Part shown: positions 30,857 to 43,200 of the stretch, one piece after another
Layout of the letters: every line of letters starts with the position of its first letter
Numbering within the stretch: position 1 is the stretch's first letter
Assembly: GCF_905171765.1 (NCBI RefSeq)
Contig: NC_053389.1
Location: forward strand, 213,720,624-213,784,623
Source of the DNA: Bufo bufo
Lineage: Eukaryota; Chordata; Amphibia; Anura; Bufonidae
Length of the DNA: 64,000 nucleotides
Direction: 5' to 3'
The notes under the pieces: generated by a model
What the model was told of the DNA's origin: nothing
The model's database searches: none
What the model saw: only the letters and a program-made list of their open reading frames with translations
Position numbers and translations under genes: made by a program

Positions 30857-32330
30857 AAGTGGTTTGCACTAATGGATGGCACTAACTGGGCATTTACTGT
30901 GTGGGTAGTAAAAGAGCAATGTATGAGTTATGTAGGCCATGTATTCACTTAAGGACTACATTATTTATCTGCATACTGTATAGCACTATTACAAGAAACT
31001 GTATTCCACTGTGTTATTTATAAAATGGAAAATTTAGTGTGATATTTAAACAGCTACACACATTGCTCTTCTTCTTTAATCTCTCAGAAACCTGGGGAAG
31101 ATCAGAGGGGAATGATACTTCTCATTGATTGGTTACCAGGGAGAGTCGCCAGAGGGTGGGCTCTGTGCACAGACTTGAAGGCTCTGTGCATGGTTGGAAA
31201 ACACAAAGTAGATATAGTAGACTCATGGGAGATAATATGCCTGAGAAGCTTTTAAATTTTTAATAAACTAAAGGAAAGAGAATTCTGAAGCAAACATTTA
31301 CCGCTTAAAGGGTTTCAGACACATACGGTAGTAGTGAGACTTTTAATTAGAAGGTGAGCTGAAAGTGAGATGTGGAGCAGGCCCCAACACCAAGGGTTTC
31401 CTCTTAAACATAAGAGTAAATTCACAGTGGGCCTGTTGGCAAACCTTTTCCAAACATGTTTTTTTAACACTGATTGTAATTGTGGACGCACTTATCAAAT
31501 CGAAAGCAGTCGGATTCTTTTACTACAAAAAGGGAAGTGCCAAGAAAGGATCATGCTTGGATCTGTTCTTGAATCTGGTTCAAGATGGCAGGCTGCTGTA
31601 ATGCAAAAAAAGTGAACACCACCACCAAGTATGCACAAACACATACCACCTTTAATCACTAGTATTTCAAAACGTATGTGTTTTTTCTGGTACTAAGTCT
31701 GTTGGGCACTTGCAACCTATGGTTCTCAAGCTGTTACACAACTGCAACTCCCAGAAAGTTACAAGTTGATTTTTGTAACAGCTAGAGTGCCTCAGATTAG
31801 AAATAACTGCTGTAGATAATGCTTTTTTCACTGTGGAGAGGAGAATTTGGAGTACCGTTCAGTGGGTTTCCGAATAAGAAGCCTACAGAAATGTCTCCCC
31901 CTCATGATGTTACTTCTTCCAAATGTCAAGGGTCTGAAAGCCTATGGAAATATGTGCAGGTAGTACCTGGCATGGAGGTGTTTGGAGAGGACAGGAGTGA
32001 TAGTAGCAGCAGTACTCAAAGTAGGGACTGTCCTGCTATCTTACTCCCTTGACGGTGATGTGAGGACTTTGAGGGGTTCTCTTTTTGTTGGTAGTAGTGA
32101 GATGAATGGGCAGGGAACACATGCACAGTGGTAGAACCAGAATAAAACTGACAGGGGGGATTCACCATAGAAAAGTCATAAATGTTGTTGCAAGCTGTGT
32201 TTGTGGCTAACTTTCTGACTTTTTGGCCCTCACTCCACTTTTCAGAAGTGTGAAGAGGGATTGTTGTAAGGGTTGGTTGTGGCTGGCCAGAAGGTCCGAC
32301 AAATTTGTCTTTATTCACACCAGTTTTCTG
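30857..32330. other. Intergenic stretch, no gene seen
   Basis: A decayed copy of the MITE at 30703 lies at 31710-31795. Two overlapping ORFs of about 80 codons at 31365-31615 have no recognisable domain. Confidence 0.5.
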
Positions 32331-32334
32331 GCAT

Positions 32335-32465
32335 AAATAAAGACAGAAACCTATGGCAGCAAGAAGGTTGTTTGTGTGGGTGTCCTCTGGGCATTTTGAT
32401 TTCTTCCCACAATCCAAAGGCATAGTCTGTAAATAGCTGTGGAATATGTCAGTACTATAAATGTG
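32335..32465 (-). repeat. Dispersed repeat fragment, second copy
   Basis: Minus-strand sequence with ATTCCACAGCTATTTACAGA and GGATTGTGGGAAGAAATC, the same general family as at 25740. It accounts for the middle of a spurious 182-codon ORF. Confidence 0.5.
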
Positions 32466-32832
32466 CATAAAAAGTGAGTAATATAAGTAAATAATTATTA
32501 ATAAGACACTGACATTTTCCATTTCTGTGTTTTTGTTTTTTACTGTCTGTCTTCCCGAAGCCATAACTTTTTGTTTGTTTAAATAGCTGTATGAGGGCTT
32601 GTTTCATGCACAAACAGAATCATAAATAACATAGCAACAAATAAATTAACAATTAACCTCACCAGGACACAGCTATTTTTCACCTTCCTGACTGAGCCTA
32701 TTTTTGCAAATTTCTCATTGTATATTCATTCTTCTCTCTACACTTTCATTATGGGTTTGCACACTGTTGTCCTGACATCATAATTATGCTCTTCTCATAC
32801 TTTGAGGTCTATAGAAACATGTCAATAGGAAA

Positions 32833-33010
32833 GCTAAGGCTAGTTTCACACTAGCGTTCAGACATCCAGCAGGCTGTTCAAGGAGGAAACAGCCCGGCAG
32901 GGCTCTCTGGATATGGCATTGCTGGACGATGTCTGAATGCCTGCCGGCCCCATTAACTATAATGAGGACCAGCGGAGATCCGGCTGCAGCCTGGCCAATA
33001 TGCAGAGAAT
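32833..33010. repeat. MITE fragment
   Basis: Starts GGCTAGTTTCACACTAGCGT, nearly the same start as the repeat at 49838. The rest is diverged. Confidence 0.5.
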
Positions 33011-33104
33011 CTGCTGGTCTTAAAATCTGAAAAAATATAATAAAAATCTAAAAAGTGTGGTGTACATTTTGATTCAGGCCTGCTCTGACACCTTTAAATA
33101 AAAT

Positions 33105-33508
33105 GTAGAAGTTATTAGTCAGAAGTAATTAGAAGTAATTAGTAAATAGAGTCCAGTATAACTATAACCTCAGAGGTTTGTAAGTGAACATTAGTGATCA
33201 AACAGCTTCATGAAAATCAAAGAACACACCAGACAGGTCAGGGATAAAGTTGTGGAGAAGTGTAAAGCATGGTTAGGGTATAAAAAATATCTCAAGCTCT
33301 GAACATCTCATGGAGCACTATTCAATGCATCATCTGAAAATGGAAAGAGTAATGCACAACTGCAAACCTACCAAGACTTGGCTGTCCACCTAAACTGACA
33401 GTCCAGGCAGAGGGAGCACTAAATAGTGAAGAACCCGAGAGGGTTAGCTGTGTTCTCTACAAATATGGCCTTATGGAAGAGTTGCAAGAAGAAAACCATT
33501 TTTGAAAG
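33105..33508 (+). pseudogene. Tc1-like fragment, interrupted
   Basis: Matches the better copy at 50222-51437: both share AATTAGTAAATAGAGTCCAG, GAACACACCAGACAGGTCAG and GCAAACCTACCAAGACTTGG/A. It covers only the first part of the element, including the transposase N-terminal region, with stops in every frame. It stops at 33508 where an LTR-like sequence begins. Confidence 0.7.
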
Positions 33509-34140
33509 TGCAATGTGCCAGTCCGCAGGGGAGAACATGCGAGGTTCACGGTGGGCCGGCGGGTACAAGAGTTTATCGGGTACTCACAGTTAGCAGATGC
33601 CTCCCTGGGCCAGCAGTGCAGTGAAGGGGAAAACAGCACTAGATTCTCCGGGGCACACTCTGATATAAAGGACACAGGCCAGATGGTGGCTGAGGCGCCC
33701 TTGGTGGTAACTTGGCTTTATGTGCTTATGGCTATGTCTCTTTAGTTGTGATGCCAGTACAGTTGTGGTGCAACAATGGTGAGAGTAGTAGTGGAGGAAT
33801 TGATGAGTGAATCCAACTCACAACTTTTACTGTCTTGCTGGTTCTCATTAGCAATGACATTCACAGATAACACAGTCTCTCTCTTGTATGCAGAGGTAAT
33901 AAATTGTAATTCCAGGTAACAGGCTTCATGTAGATAAAAACTTCAGATTAAGGTTAAGTTATGTTAGTGAAAATCCAACTGGCTGGTATGTAGCTCCTTG
34001 CCTTATTCTAATCCTAATAATAAGTGACATAACAGATTGGCCATTCTGTCTTCTATATACCGGTGAGGCTGCCTGTAGCTAGATTGTCCTACACCGAATT
34101 CAAAGAAGCCATAAGCCTGATAAGATGGCTGTTATCTTCC
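33509..34140. mobile_element. LTR-like fragment, partial copy of the repeat at 59693
   Basis: TGCAATGTGCCAGTCCGC at 33509 parallels TGCAGTATGCCAGACCGA at 59693. Similarity continues through GCACACTCTG, ACAGGCCAGATGGTGG and CCAACT..CAACTTTTACTG to about 34140, where the copy ends. It is inserted in the Tc1-like fragment. No coding region. Confidence 0.6.
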
Positions 34141-34149
34141 TTTGTCTTT

Positions 34150-34530
34150 TCTGTAGAACCGTTGTCGCATTGTGGACCACATTTGCGGATCCGCAATACA
34201 CAGGTGACGTTCCGTGGGCATTTCGCATCACGGATGCGGACCCATTCACTGCAATGGGTCCGCAAATCCGGAGATGCGGAATGGTGCGGGACGGAAGCAC
34301 GGAACAGAACCCTATGGAAGCACTACGGAGTGCTTCCGTGGGGTTTTGTCCCGTACTTCCGCTCCGCAAAAAGATAGAACATGTCCTATCTTTTTGCGGA
34401 ATGGCCGGATCGCGGACCCATTAAAGTAAATGGGTCCGCTATCCGCTGCAGCTGCCCCACGGACTGTGTTCGTGCGTTGCTTCCTGCAATTTGCGGGCTG
34501 CAGCATGACCACGGGGCACACACAGGAAGC
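34150..34530. repeat. Palindromic GC-rich MITE
   Basis: Carries TTTGCGGATCCGCAA, CTATGGAAGCACTACGGAGT and GCAAAAAGATAGAACATG with inverted counterparts (for example TCTTTTTGCGGA at 34390). Same broad group as 28010-28302. Confidence 0.6.
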
Positions 34531-34812
34531 CTTATATATTTAAGCTAACTAACTATCTGATGTAATGACACAGCAAAGCACAGAGCACAGCAATGTCACT
34601 GATGTCTCTCTCAGAACTGCAAAAAAACTGCAGAAAATGGCTGCTGGGGAGTTTCTTATATGGTAAGGGGTAGGCAACTTTCTTATTGGTTGCTAGGGAT
34701 GTTGCTAAGCTCTGACAAAAATATTGCAGCCTTCTCATTGGCCCACAAGCAAAAAGGGAGGTTACTGATGAAAAAAAATCTAGAATATTCGTGATTAAGA
34801 ATATATAGCACT

Positions 34813-37784
34813 AGAAACATAGAAACATAGAATGTGTCGGCAGATAAGAACCATTTGGCCCATCTAGTCTGCCCAATATACTGAATACTATGGATAGCCC
34901 CGGCCCTTATCTTATATGAAGGATGGCCTTATGCCTATCCCATGCATGCTTAAACCCCTTCACTGTATTTGCAGGAAGGCTATTCCATGCATCCACTACT
35001 CTCTCAGTAAAGTAATACTTCCTTATATTACTTTAAACCTTTGCCCCTCTAATTTAAAACTGTGTCCTCTTGTGGTAGTTTTTCTTCTTTTAAATATGCT
35101 CTCCTCCTTTACCGAGTTGATTCCCTTTATGTATTTAAAAGTTTCTATCATATCCCCTCTGTCTCTTCTTTCTTCCAAGCTATACATATTAAGGTCCTTT
35201 AACCTTTCCTGGTAAGTTTTATCCTGCAATCCATGTACTAGTTTAGTAGCTCTTCTCTGAACTCTCTCTAGAGTATCTATATCCTTCTGGAGATATGGCC
35301 TCCAGTACTGCGCACAATACTCCAAGTGAGGTCTCACCAGTGTTCTGTACAGCGGCATAAGCACTTCACTCTTTCTACTGCTTATACCTCTCCCTATACA
35401 TCCAAGCATTCTGCTGGCATTTCGTGCTGCTCTATTACATTGTCTTCCCACCTTTAAGTCTTCTGAAATAATTACTCCTAAATCCCTTTCCTCAGATACT
35501 GAGGTCAGGACTGTGTCAAATATTCTATATTCTGCCCTTGGGTTTTTACGCCCCAGGTGCATTATCTCGCACTTATCCACATTAAATTTCAGTTTCTAGA
35601 GTTCTGACCATTCTTCTAGTTTTCCTAAATCCTTTTCCATTTGGCGTTTCCCTCCAGGAACATCAACCCTGTTACATATCTTTGTGTCATCAGCAAAAAG
35701 ACAAACCTTACCATCGAGGCCTTTTGCAATATCACTTATGAAGATATTAAACAAAATCGGTCCCAGTACAGATCCCTGTGGAACCCCACTGGTAACATGA
35801 CCTTGTTTTGAATGTTCTCCATTGACTACAACCCTCTGTTGTCTGTCACTCAGCCACTGCCTAATCCACTCAACAATATGGGAGTCCATGCTCAATGACT
35901 GCAGTTTATTGATAAGTCTTCTATGTGGGACAGTGTCAGAAGCCTTACTAAAATCTAGATATGCGATGTCTACTGCACCTCCACCGTCTATTATTTTATT
36001 CACCCAGTCAAAAAAATCTATAAGATTTGTTTGACATGATCTCCCTGAAGTAAACCCATGTTGTTTTTCATCTTGCAATCCATGGGATTTTAGATGTTCC
36101 ACAATCCTATCCTTTAATAGGGTTTCCATTAATTTGCCTACTATTGATGTCAGACTCACTGGTCTATAGTTGCTCGATTCCTCCCTACTACCTTTCTTGT
36201 GAATGGGCACGACATTTGCCAATTTCCAATCTTCCGGGACGACTCCTGTTACTAATGATTGGTTAAATAAATCTGTTAACGGTTTTGCCAGCTCACCACT
36301 AAGCTCTTTTAATAATTTTGGGTGTATCTCATCAGGCCCCTGTGACTTATTTGTCTTCACCTTAGACAGCAAACTTAGAACATCTTCCTCTGTAAAGATA
36401 CATGCATCAAACGATTTATTAGTCATTCTTTCTAGTGGAGGTCCTTCTCCTTTTTCTTTTGTAAAAACTGAACAGAAGTATTCATTAAGGCAGTCGGCTA
36501 GCCCTTTATTCTCTTCTACATACCTTCCGTCCTTTGTTTTTAATTTAGTTATTCCTTGTTTTAATTTCCTTTTTTCATTTATATATCTGAAGAATGTTTT
36601 ATCCCCTTTTTTCATAGACTGAGCTAGTTTTTCTTCTGCCTGCGCTTTAGAAGTTCTTATAACTTGCTTGGCCTCTCTCTGCCTAATCTTGTAGATTTCC
36701 TTATCTTCATTGCTCTGGGTTTTTTTATAATTACAAAATGCTAGCTTTTTATTTTTAATGATTTGGGCCACTTCTGCTGAGTACCACAGTGGTCTCCTCC
36801 TTTTTTTGCTTTTACTGACAAGTCTAATGCAATTTTCTGTTGCCTTCAATAATGCACCTTTTAAGTAGTCCCATTTCTCCTGGACTCCATGTAATCCATT
36901 CCAGTCTGATAAGGACTCATTTATGACTAATTTCATTTTTGAAAAGTCTGTTTTTCTAAAATCTAAAACTTTTGTTTTTGTGTGGTGGGACTCTTTCACA
37001 GTTCTTATATTAAACCACACTGACTGGTGATCACTAGATCCCAAGGTTTCGCCTACAATGACATCATATACCGAATCCCCATTTGTGAATACCAAATCCA
37101 AAATGGCCTCCCTCCGGGTTGGCTCCTCAACCACTTGTTGTAGAGATAACCCCAGTAGGGAATTTAGAATATCTGTACTCCTGGTAGAACTTGCTATTTT
37201 GGTTTTCCAGTTTATATCTGGAAGATTGAAATCTCCCATAATGATAACTTCTCTTTTCATTGTCATTTTAGCTATTTCTTCAACTAGTAGATCATCTAGT
37301 TCTTTAACTTGACCAGGTGGTCTATATATCACACCTACACGAGTTACTGCATAATTAGCAAACTGCAACGTAACCCAAACTGACTCTATGTTGGCCTCAC
37401 CAACTTGTATTAGGTTAGATTTAATGCTATCTTTCACATACAGGGCCACTCCTCCTCCTTTCTTGCCTTCTCTGTCTCTTCTGTATAAAGAGTACCCTGG
37501 TATGGTTATGTCCCAGTCATTTCTTTCATTAAACCATGTCTCCGTAACAGCCACTAAATCTACATTCTCAGATGCCATTATTGACCCAAGTTCATTGATT
37601 TTTTTACCTAAACTGCGAGCATTTGTAGACAGGACTCTGAGCTTATCATTTCTTAACCTCTGTGCTTCTGACCTGTTCTGGCATTGTTTTGGGGGGCAAT
37701 TGGACTCTTTTATTTTCACTCTTTTGCCCCCCCTTCCTAGTTTAAATACTCTTTCGCAAATTCTTGGAGTTGTTCACTAAGTAC
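34813..37784 (-). mobile_element. CR1 LINE, nearly complete ORF2
   Basis: A minus-strand non-LTR element of 2.97 kb: about 65 bp of leader, an ORF2 with endonuclease and reverse transcriptase, a short 3' UTR, and a tail of GAAACATA units (34813-34835; TATGTTTC on the coding strand) as in other CR1 elements. ORF1 is absent, so it is 5'-truncated. CACTA occurs at both ends as a possible target duplication. Confidence 0.92.
34920..37719 (-). pseudogene. CR1 ORF2 (endonuclease + reverse transcriptase), two lesions
   Basis: Reads from 37719 downward. The APE-type endonuclease spans about residues 25-240: LSTNARSLGKK, VAVTETWF (catalytic Glu), IMGDFNLPDINW, LGSSDHQSVW. The reverse transcriptase spans about residues 430-700: NYRPVSLTSIVGK, QHGFTSGRSCQ, AYLDFSKASDTVPH (catalytic Asp), GVPQGSVLGPILFN, CLFADDTKI (catalytic Asp pair). 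These motifs are intact. A TAG at 35596-35598 interrupts the frame after 707 codons; the frame then stays open for 185 more. Near 35040 a one-base loss in an A run shifts the frame, judged against the CR1 copy at 9091, and the final ~50 codons lie in another frame. Apart from these two lesions the gene is well preserved, implying a fairly recent insertion. Confidence 0.93.
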
Positions 37785-37869
37785 ACTATATTCTACATCT
37801 TCGCGAATTCTCAAAGTGTCAATATTCGCGTTAAAAATGTGTGATTAGAATATTCACGATAAATACTAG

Positions 37870-38171
37870 AACTGATGCACCATAGACAGCTGGCTGCTGA
37901 GAACAGAGAGCTTCAACACCTCAAACTTGATGAAATGGCAGCATTTAGTGGATCAGAGGAGATGTGATAGCCACAGTACTATTCTACTTCCTACCAAGGT
38001 GTTCCTGAAATAGGGTCTCTTATGTACAGAATTAGTTGCCTACACTTACATTCCTAAACCCTTGGTCATTTTCTGTCTCTGTCTTTATTGGTTGTGGAGC
38101 TTTTCATACTACGGCAACAGATCTTCATACTCACACCTAGATGTGGACCAAACCTGTGAGGGGAAGCACAC
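37870..38171. other. Intergenic stretch, no gene seen
   Basis: No recognisable sequence in either strand. Confidence 0.5.
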
Positions 38172-38175
38172 TTAA

Positions 38176-38839
38176 AGGGAACCTGTTACCTGGATTTTGG
38201 GTATAAAGCTGAAGACATGGGCTGCTAGATGGCCACTAGCACATCCGCAATATCCAGTCCCCATAGCTCTCTGTGCTTTTATTGTGTCAAAAAAACGATT
38301 TTATAGATATGTAAATTAACCTTAGATGAGTCCTGTCTCCTCCATGTTTGAGAGATGAGTCCAGCGTTCTCTGACTCTGAGCCCAGCCACACCCACTGTG
38401 AAGGAGCCCATCACCGCCGCGCATCCTCCGAATCCCCTCCTTGCTCCGAGACATCACAAAGCTAGAGTACCGTAATCTCGCGATGCGTGAGCTAGCGCAT
38501 GCGCAGTTCATTCCCTGAGGCTGATGCGAGCAAAGGGAAGGAACACTATGCCGACACTGCGCATGCTCTAGCTCGCACATTGCAAGATTACAGCGCTCTA
38601 GCTTTGTGACATCGGGGAGCAAGGAGGAGATTCGGAGGATGTGGGATGGTGCTGGGCCCCTTCACAGTGGGCGTGGCTGGGCTCCGGAAACTTTAGTAGC
38701 CTCATTTACATATATATAAAAGTTTTTTCACAATAAAAGCACAGAGAGCTATGGGGAATGGATATTGCGGATCTGCTAGCGGCGATCTAGCAGCCCATGT
38801 CCTCAGTTCTATACCCAAAATCCAGGTGACAGGTTCCCT
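38176..38839. mobile_element. TTAA-flanked palindromic MITE
   Basis: TTAA flanks both ends (38172-38175 and 38840-38843). The termini are AGGGAACCTGTTACCTGGAT and the inverse ATCCAGGTGACAGGTTCCCT. Arms extend almost to the centre near 38510, for example CCCATAGCTCTCTGTGCTTT at 38260 and its inverse at 38740. TTAA targets are used by piggyBac and Kolobok elements; which of the two is unclear. No ORF. Confidence 0.85.
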
Positions 38840-38849
38840 TTAACTGCTA

Positions 38850-39828
38850 CCTGATGCTTGCTCTGCGCTCCTATGCTCTCTGGACTCCACTGCTCTGCTC
38901 AGGTCCCTAAAAGTAAACTTCTGGTTTGACGTAGCTGCCACCTGACGAAGCTAACCTTGTGGTTAGCGTGTCGAGGGTGTTTGCTATGCAAGGAGATTTG
39001 GATTATCGCCATCATGGGTATATGCATATATTTATGAACCTTACAACCTTACTTTTGACCTTATAGTTTACTCGTGCAGCTGCATTGTATTTTGTCCTAT
39101 GATCACTACTTCTATTTTGTATTGCTAGATTGCTCAGGACTACTGGACTTCAATATATCCGGTCTGGATGCATGTTAGGTAATGCAATTGCATATTGCTT
39201 TCTAGTAAGGGTATTATACTCCATATTGATTAGATGCTCACATACGGATTAGTTTGAGTCTGCTTATATATTATATATGTTTGGTAGCTGCTTGAGCAAC
39301 AATTTATTTATTAAGTTTTTACTATTTGGGATACATAATGATACATTTGATTAGATATATCTGTGTTAATATTTAGGCCTAGTCCACTTACCCTGTATTG
39401 GCTCTGTTTATGTAGCAGTTCTATGGGGCTTTGTTTTCCTGGCCTCAATTTTCAGTTGTGCTGTACTGTCATATTTAATAAATTATATATTTGTATTATA
39501 TTGAGTATTTCTCATTCTATGGGGTTATTGCCATTTCTCTATAAGTTGTCAGTCTAGTTTGGCTAGACCCCTGTTTTCAATGTATGGTTATACATTGAGG
39601 TGTCATTGAGGTGCCACAGCTGTGGCCTCCTCCACTTGCAACATGTCAATAGGTCACTTTATGCAAGAGGGGAAGCTCACCAGTGCAGGAGTATCAAACC
39701 ATAAGTTGACATTCAGGGACCCAAGAGAATCAGCAGAGGTCGGAGAAGAGGGGAGCAATCTAAAATAACAGCTCTCAGATAGAAATGGCTAAAACAGATG
39801 CCGAATGTGCATAACTGAAAATAACAAA
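38850..39828. other. Possible Penelope-like noncoding region
   Basis: No coding sequence. At 38942-38967 lies CTGACGA followed by a perfect 7-bp stem (GCTAACC 38950-38956, GGTTAGC 38961-38967), resembling the hammerhead core and stem II found in Penelope-like elements, but the following GAAA is not present. The rest is A/T-rich without known features. Confidence 0.35.
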
Positions 39829-40059
39829 TAGTGATGGACGAACATCGGCCGGGATATTTCGCAAACGCGCATTCGCGATCAAATGTTCGTGAACCGCGTG
39901 TTCTCGGTGGGCCCCATTCACTTTAATGGCAGGAGAACCTGAAAAACCTTCAGACCATATTTGCAGCCACCAAATACTTACTAGAAGTGCACAAATAGTC
40001 CCACAACATGGACAGTGAAATACAAGAAGGGGATCAATGGAAAAATTCACACAAAAATT

Positions 40060-40284
40060 ATGTATTTTAATCAGGGGCCTAATAATTATGCACAGTAATA
40101 GTCACCTGCACACACAGATATCCCCCTAAAATAGCTAAAACTAAAAACAAACTAAAAACTACTTCCAAAAATATTCAGCTTTGATATTAATGAGTTTTTT
40201 GGGTCCATTGAGAACATGGTTGTTGTTCAATAATAAAATTAATCCTCAAAAATACAACTTGCCTAATAATTCTGCACTCCCTGT
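40060..40284. mobile_element. Tc1/mariner-like fragment in the hAT tail
   Basis: Ends GCCTAATAATTCTGCACTCC just before CTGTAG at 40285, which I recognise as the terminus of a Tc1/mariner-type element widespread in fish and frogs; the left side contains GCCTAATAATTATGCAC, an internal part of the same family. It has one true end only and no coding sequence. Confidence 0.55.
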
Positions 40285-40287
40285 AGG

Positions 40288-43200
40288 CATTCACCTGACA
40301 AAAAAGAACAAGTGATTATGTGGCTGGAGGTACATTAGGCGGTCACTGAATAACAATTTTACTGTAGGCCAGTGGAGTACAGGCCCCAAAAATTAGGCAT
40401 TCACCAATCAGAAAAGAACAAGTAATTATGTGGCTGGAAGTACATTAGGCAGTCACTGGATAACAATTTTACTGTAGGCCAGTACAGGCCCCAAAAATTA
40501 GGCATTCACCTGACAGAAAAGAACAAGTGATTATGTGGCTGGAGGTACATTAGGCTGTCACTGAATAACAATTTCACTGTAGGCCAGTGGAGTATAGGTC
40601 CCAAAAATTAGTCATTCGCCGGTTAGAAAACAAGTACTTATTACGTGGCTGGAGGTTCATTAGATAATCAGTGGATAACTATTTTACTGTAGACCAGTAT
40701 AGGCCCCAAAAATTAGACATTCACGAGACAGAAAAGAACAAGCATATATGTGGCTGGAGGTACATTAGGCATCACTGAATAACAATTTTACTGTAGGCCA
40801 GTGGCGTATAGGCCCCCAAAAATTAGGCATTCATTGGAAAGAAAAGAACAAGTGATTATGTGGCTGGAAGTACATTAGGCGGTCACTGGATAACAATTTT
40901 ACTGTAGGCCAGTAGAGGCCCCAAAATTTAGGCATCCAACTGACAGAAAAGAACAGTGGAGTAGAGGCCTCAAAAAATATGCATTCACTGGACAGAAAAC
41001 AACAAGTGATTTTGCGGCTGGAGGTATATTAGACGATCAGTGGATAAGTATTTTACTGTACGCCAGTATAGGCCCCAAAACTTAGGCATTCACTGGACAG
41101 AAATGAACAAGTGGTTATGTGGCTGGAGGTACATTAGGCGGTCACTGAATAACAATTTTACTGTAGGCCAGTGGAGTATAGGCCCCAAAAATTAGGCATT
41201 CAGCAATCAGAAAAGAACAAGTGATTATGTGACTGGAGGTATATTAGGCGGTCATTGGATAACAATTTTACTGTAGGCCAGTGGAGTAGAGGCCCCAAAA
41301 ATTAGGCATTCAGCAATCAGAAAAGAACAAGTGATTATGTGGCTGGGGGTACAGTAGACAGTCACTGGATAACAAATTTACTATATGCCATTATAGGAAA
41401 AAAAAAAATAGGCATTCACCTGACAGAAAAGAACAAGTGATTATGTGACTGGAGATATATTAGGCGGTCACTGGATAACGATTTTACTGTAGGCAAGGGG
41501 AGGACAGGCACCAAAAATTAGGCATTCACTAATCATAAAAGAACAAGTGATTATGTCACTGAAGATACATTAGGCGGTCACTGAATAATAATTTTACTGT
41601 AGGCCAATACAGGCCCAAAGAATTTGGCATTCACCTGACAGAAAAGAACAAGTGATTATGTGGCTGAAGGTAGATTAAGCGGTCACTGAATAACAATTTT
41701 ACTGTAGGCCAGTGGAGTACAGGCCCAAAAATTTAGGCATTCACTAATCAGAAAAGAATAAATGATTATGCGGCTGAAGGTACATTAGGCGGTCACTGAA
41801 TAACAATTTTCCTGTAGGCCAGTACAGGCCCCAAAATGTAGGCATTCAACAATCAGAAAAGAACATGTGATTATGTGGCTGGAGGTATATTAGACGGTCA
41901 GTGGATAACTATTTTACTGTAGGCAAGTGAAGTATAGGCCTCAAAATGTAAGCATTTACCTGACAAAAAAGAACAAATGATTCTGTGGCTGGAGATACAT
42001 TAGGCTGTCACTGAATAAAAATTTTACTGTAAGCCAGTGGAGTACAGGCCCCAAAAATTAGGCATTCACTGGACAGAAAAGAATAAGTGATTATATGGCT
42101 GGAGGTAAATTAGGTGGTCACTGTATAACAATTTTACTGTAGGCCAATACAGGCCCAAAAAATTTGGCATTCACCTGACAGAAAAGAACAAGTGATTATG
42201 TGGCTGGAGGTATATTAGACATTCACTGGATAACAGTTTTTTATGGTAGGCCAGTACAGGCCCCAAATATTAGGCATTCACCTGACAGAAAAGAACAAGT
42301 GATTATGTGGGTGGAGGTATATTAGACGGTCACTGGATAACAATTTTTTACGGTAGGCCAGTACAGGCCCCAAAAATTAGGCATTCTCCTGACCGAAAAA
42401 AGAACAAGTGATTATGTGGCTGGAGGTACATTAGGCGGACACTGGATAACAATTTTTCTGTAGGCCAGTGGAGTACAGGCCCCAAAAATTAGGCATTCTC
42501 TGGACAGAAAAGAACAAGTGATTATGTGGCTGGAGGTATATTAGACGGTCAGTGAATAACTATTTTACTGTAGACCAGTATAGGCCCCAAAAATTAGGCA
42601 TTCACCAGACTGAAAAGTAAAAAAGATTATATGGATGAAGTTAGGAGACACTGAATAACAATTTTACTGTTGGCCAGTGGAGTACAGGCCCCAAAAATTA
42701 TGCATTCACTGGACAGAAAAGAACAAGTGATAATGTGGCTGGAAGTACATTAGGCGGTCACTGGATAACAATTTTACTGTTGTTCAGTAGAGGCCCCAAA
42801 AATTAGGCATCCACCTGACCGAAAAAAAGTGATTATGTGTCTGGAGGTACATTAGGCGGTCACTGAATAACAATTTTTCTGTAGGCCAGTGGAGTACAGG
42901 CCCCAAAAATTATGCATTTACGGGACAGAAAAGAACAATTAATTATGTGGCTGGAGGTATATTAGACGGTCAGTTGATAACTATTTTACTGTAGGTTAGT
43001 ATAGGCCCCAAAAATTAGGCATTTACCGGACATGAAAGTACTAGTCATTATGTGGCTGGAGGTACATTAGGCGTCACTGAATAACAATTTTACTGTAGTC
43101 CAGTGGAGTACAAGCCCAAAAAATTTGGCATTCACTGGACAGAAAAGAACAAGTGATTATGTGGCTGGAGGTACTGTACATTATGCCGTCACTGGATAAC

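Larger units (their letters stand above)
34781..37869. repeat. MITE split by the CR1 insertion
   Basis: Left piece 34781-34812 (CTAGAATATTCGTGATT) and right piece 37785-37869 (TTCGCGAATTCTC, TAGAATATTCACGATAAATA) belong together and have inverted ends. The CACTA at the break occurs on both sides of the LINE. A related GCGAATATT-rich stretch lies at 53905-54062. Confidence 0.65.

Noticed and set aside
31365..31615. Two ~80-codon ORFs with several Cys residues
   Set aside because: No spacing typical of a zinc finger or other known module; left as unannotated sequence.
32016..32564. 182-codon minus-strand ORF with a hydrophobic segment near its start
   Set aside because: Its middle is a fragment of a dispersed repeat (32335-32465), and the rest shows no domain. 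An open frame by chance is more likely.
35822..37780. Plus-strand ORFs of 70-139 codons opposite the CR1 gene
   Set aside because: They are antisense shadows of the CR1 ORF2, whose motifs are clear on the minus strand.
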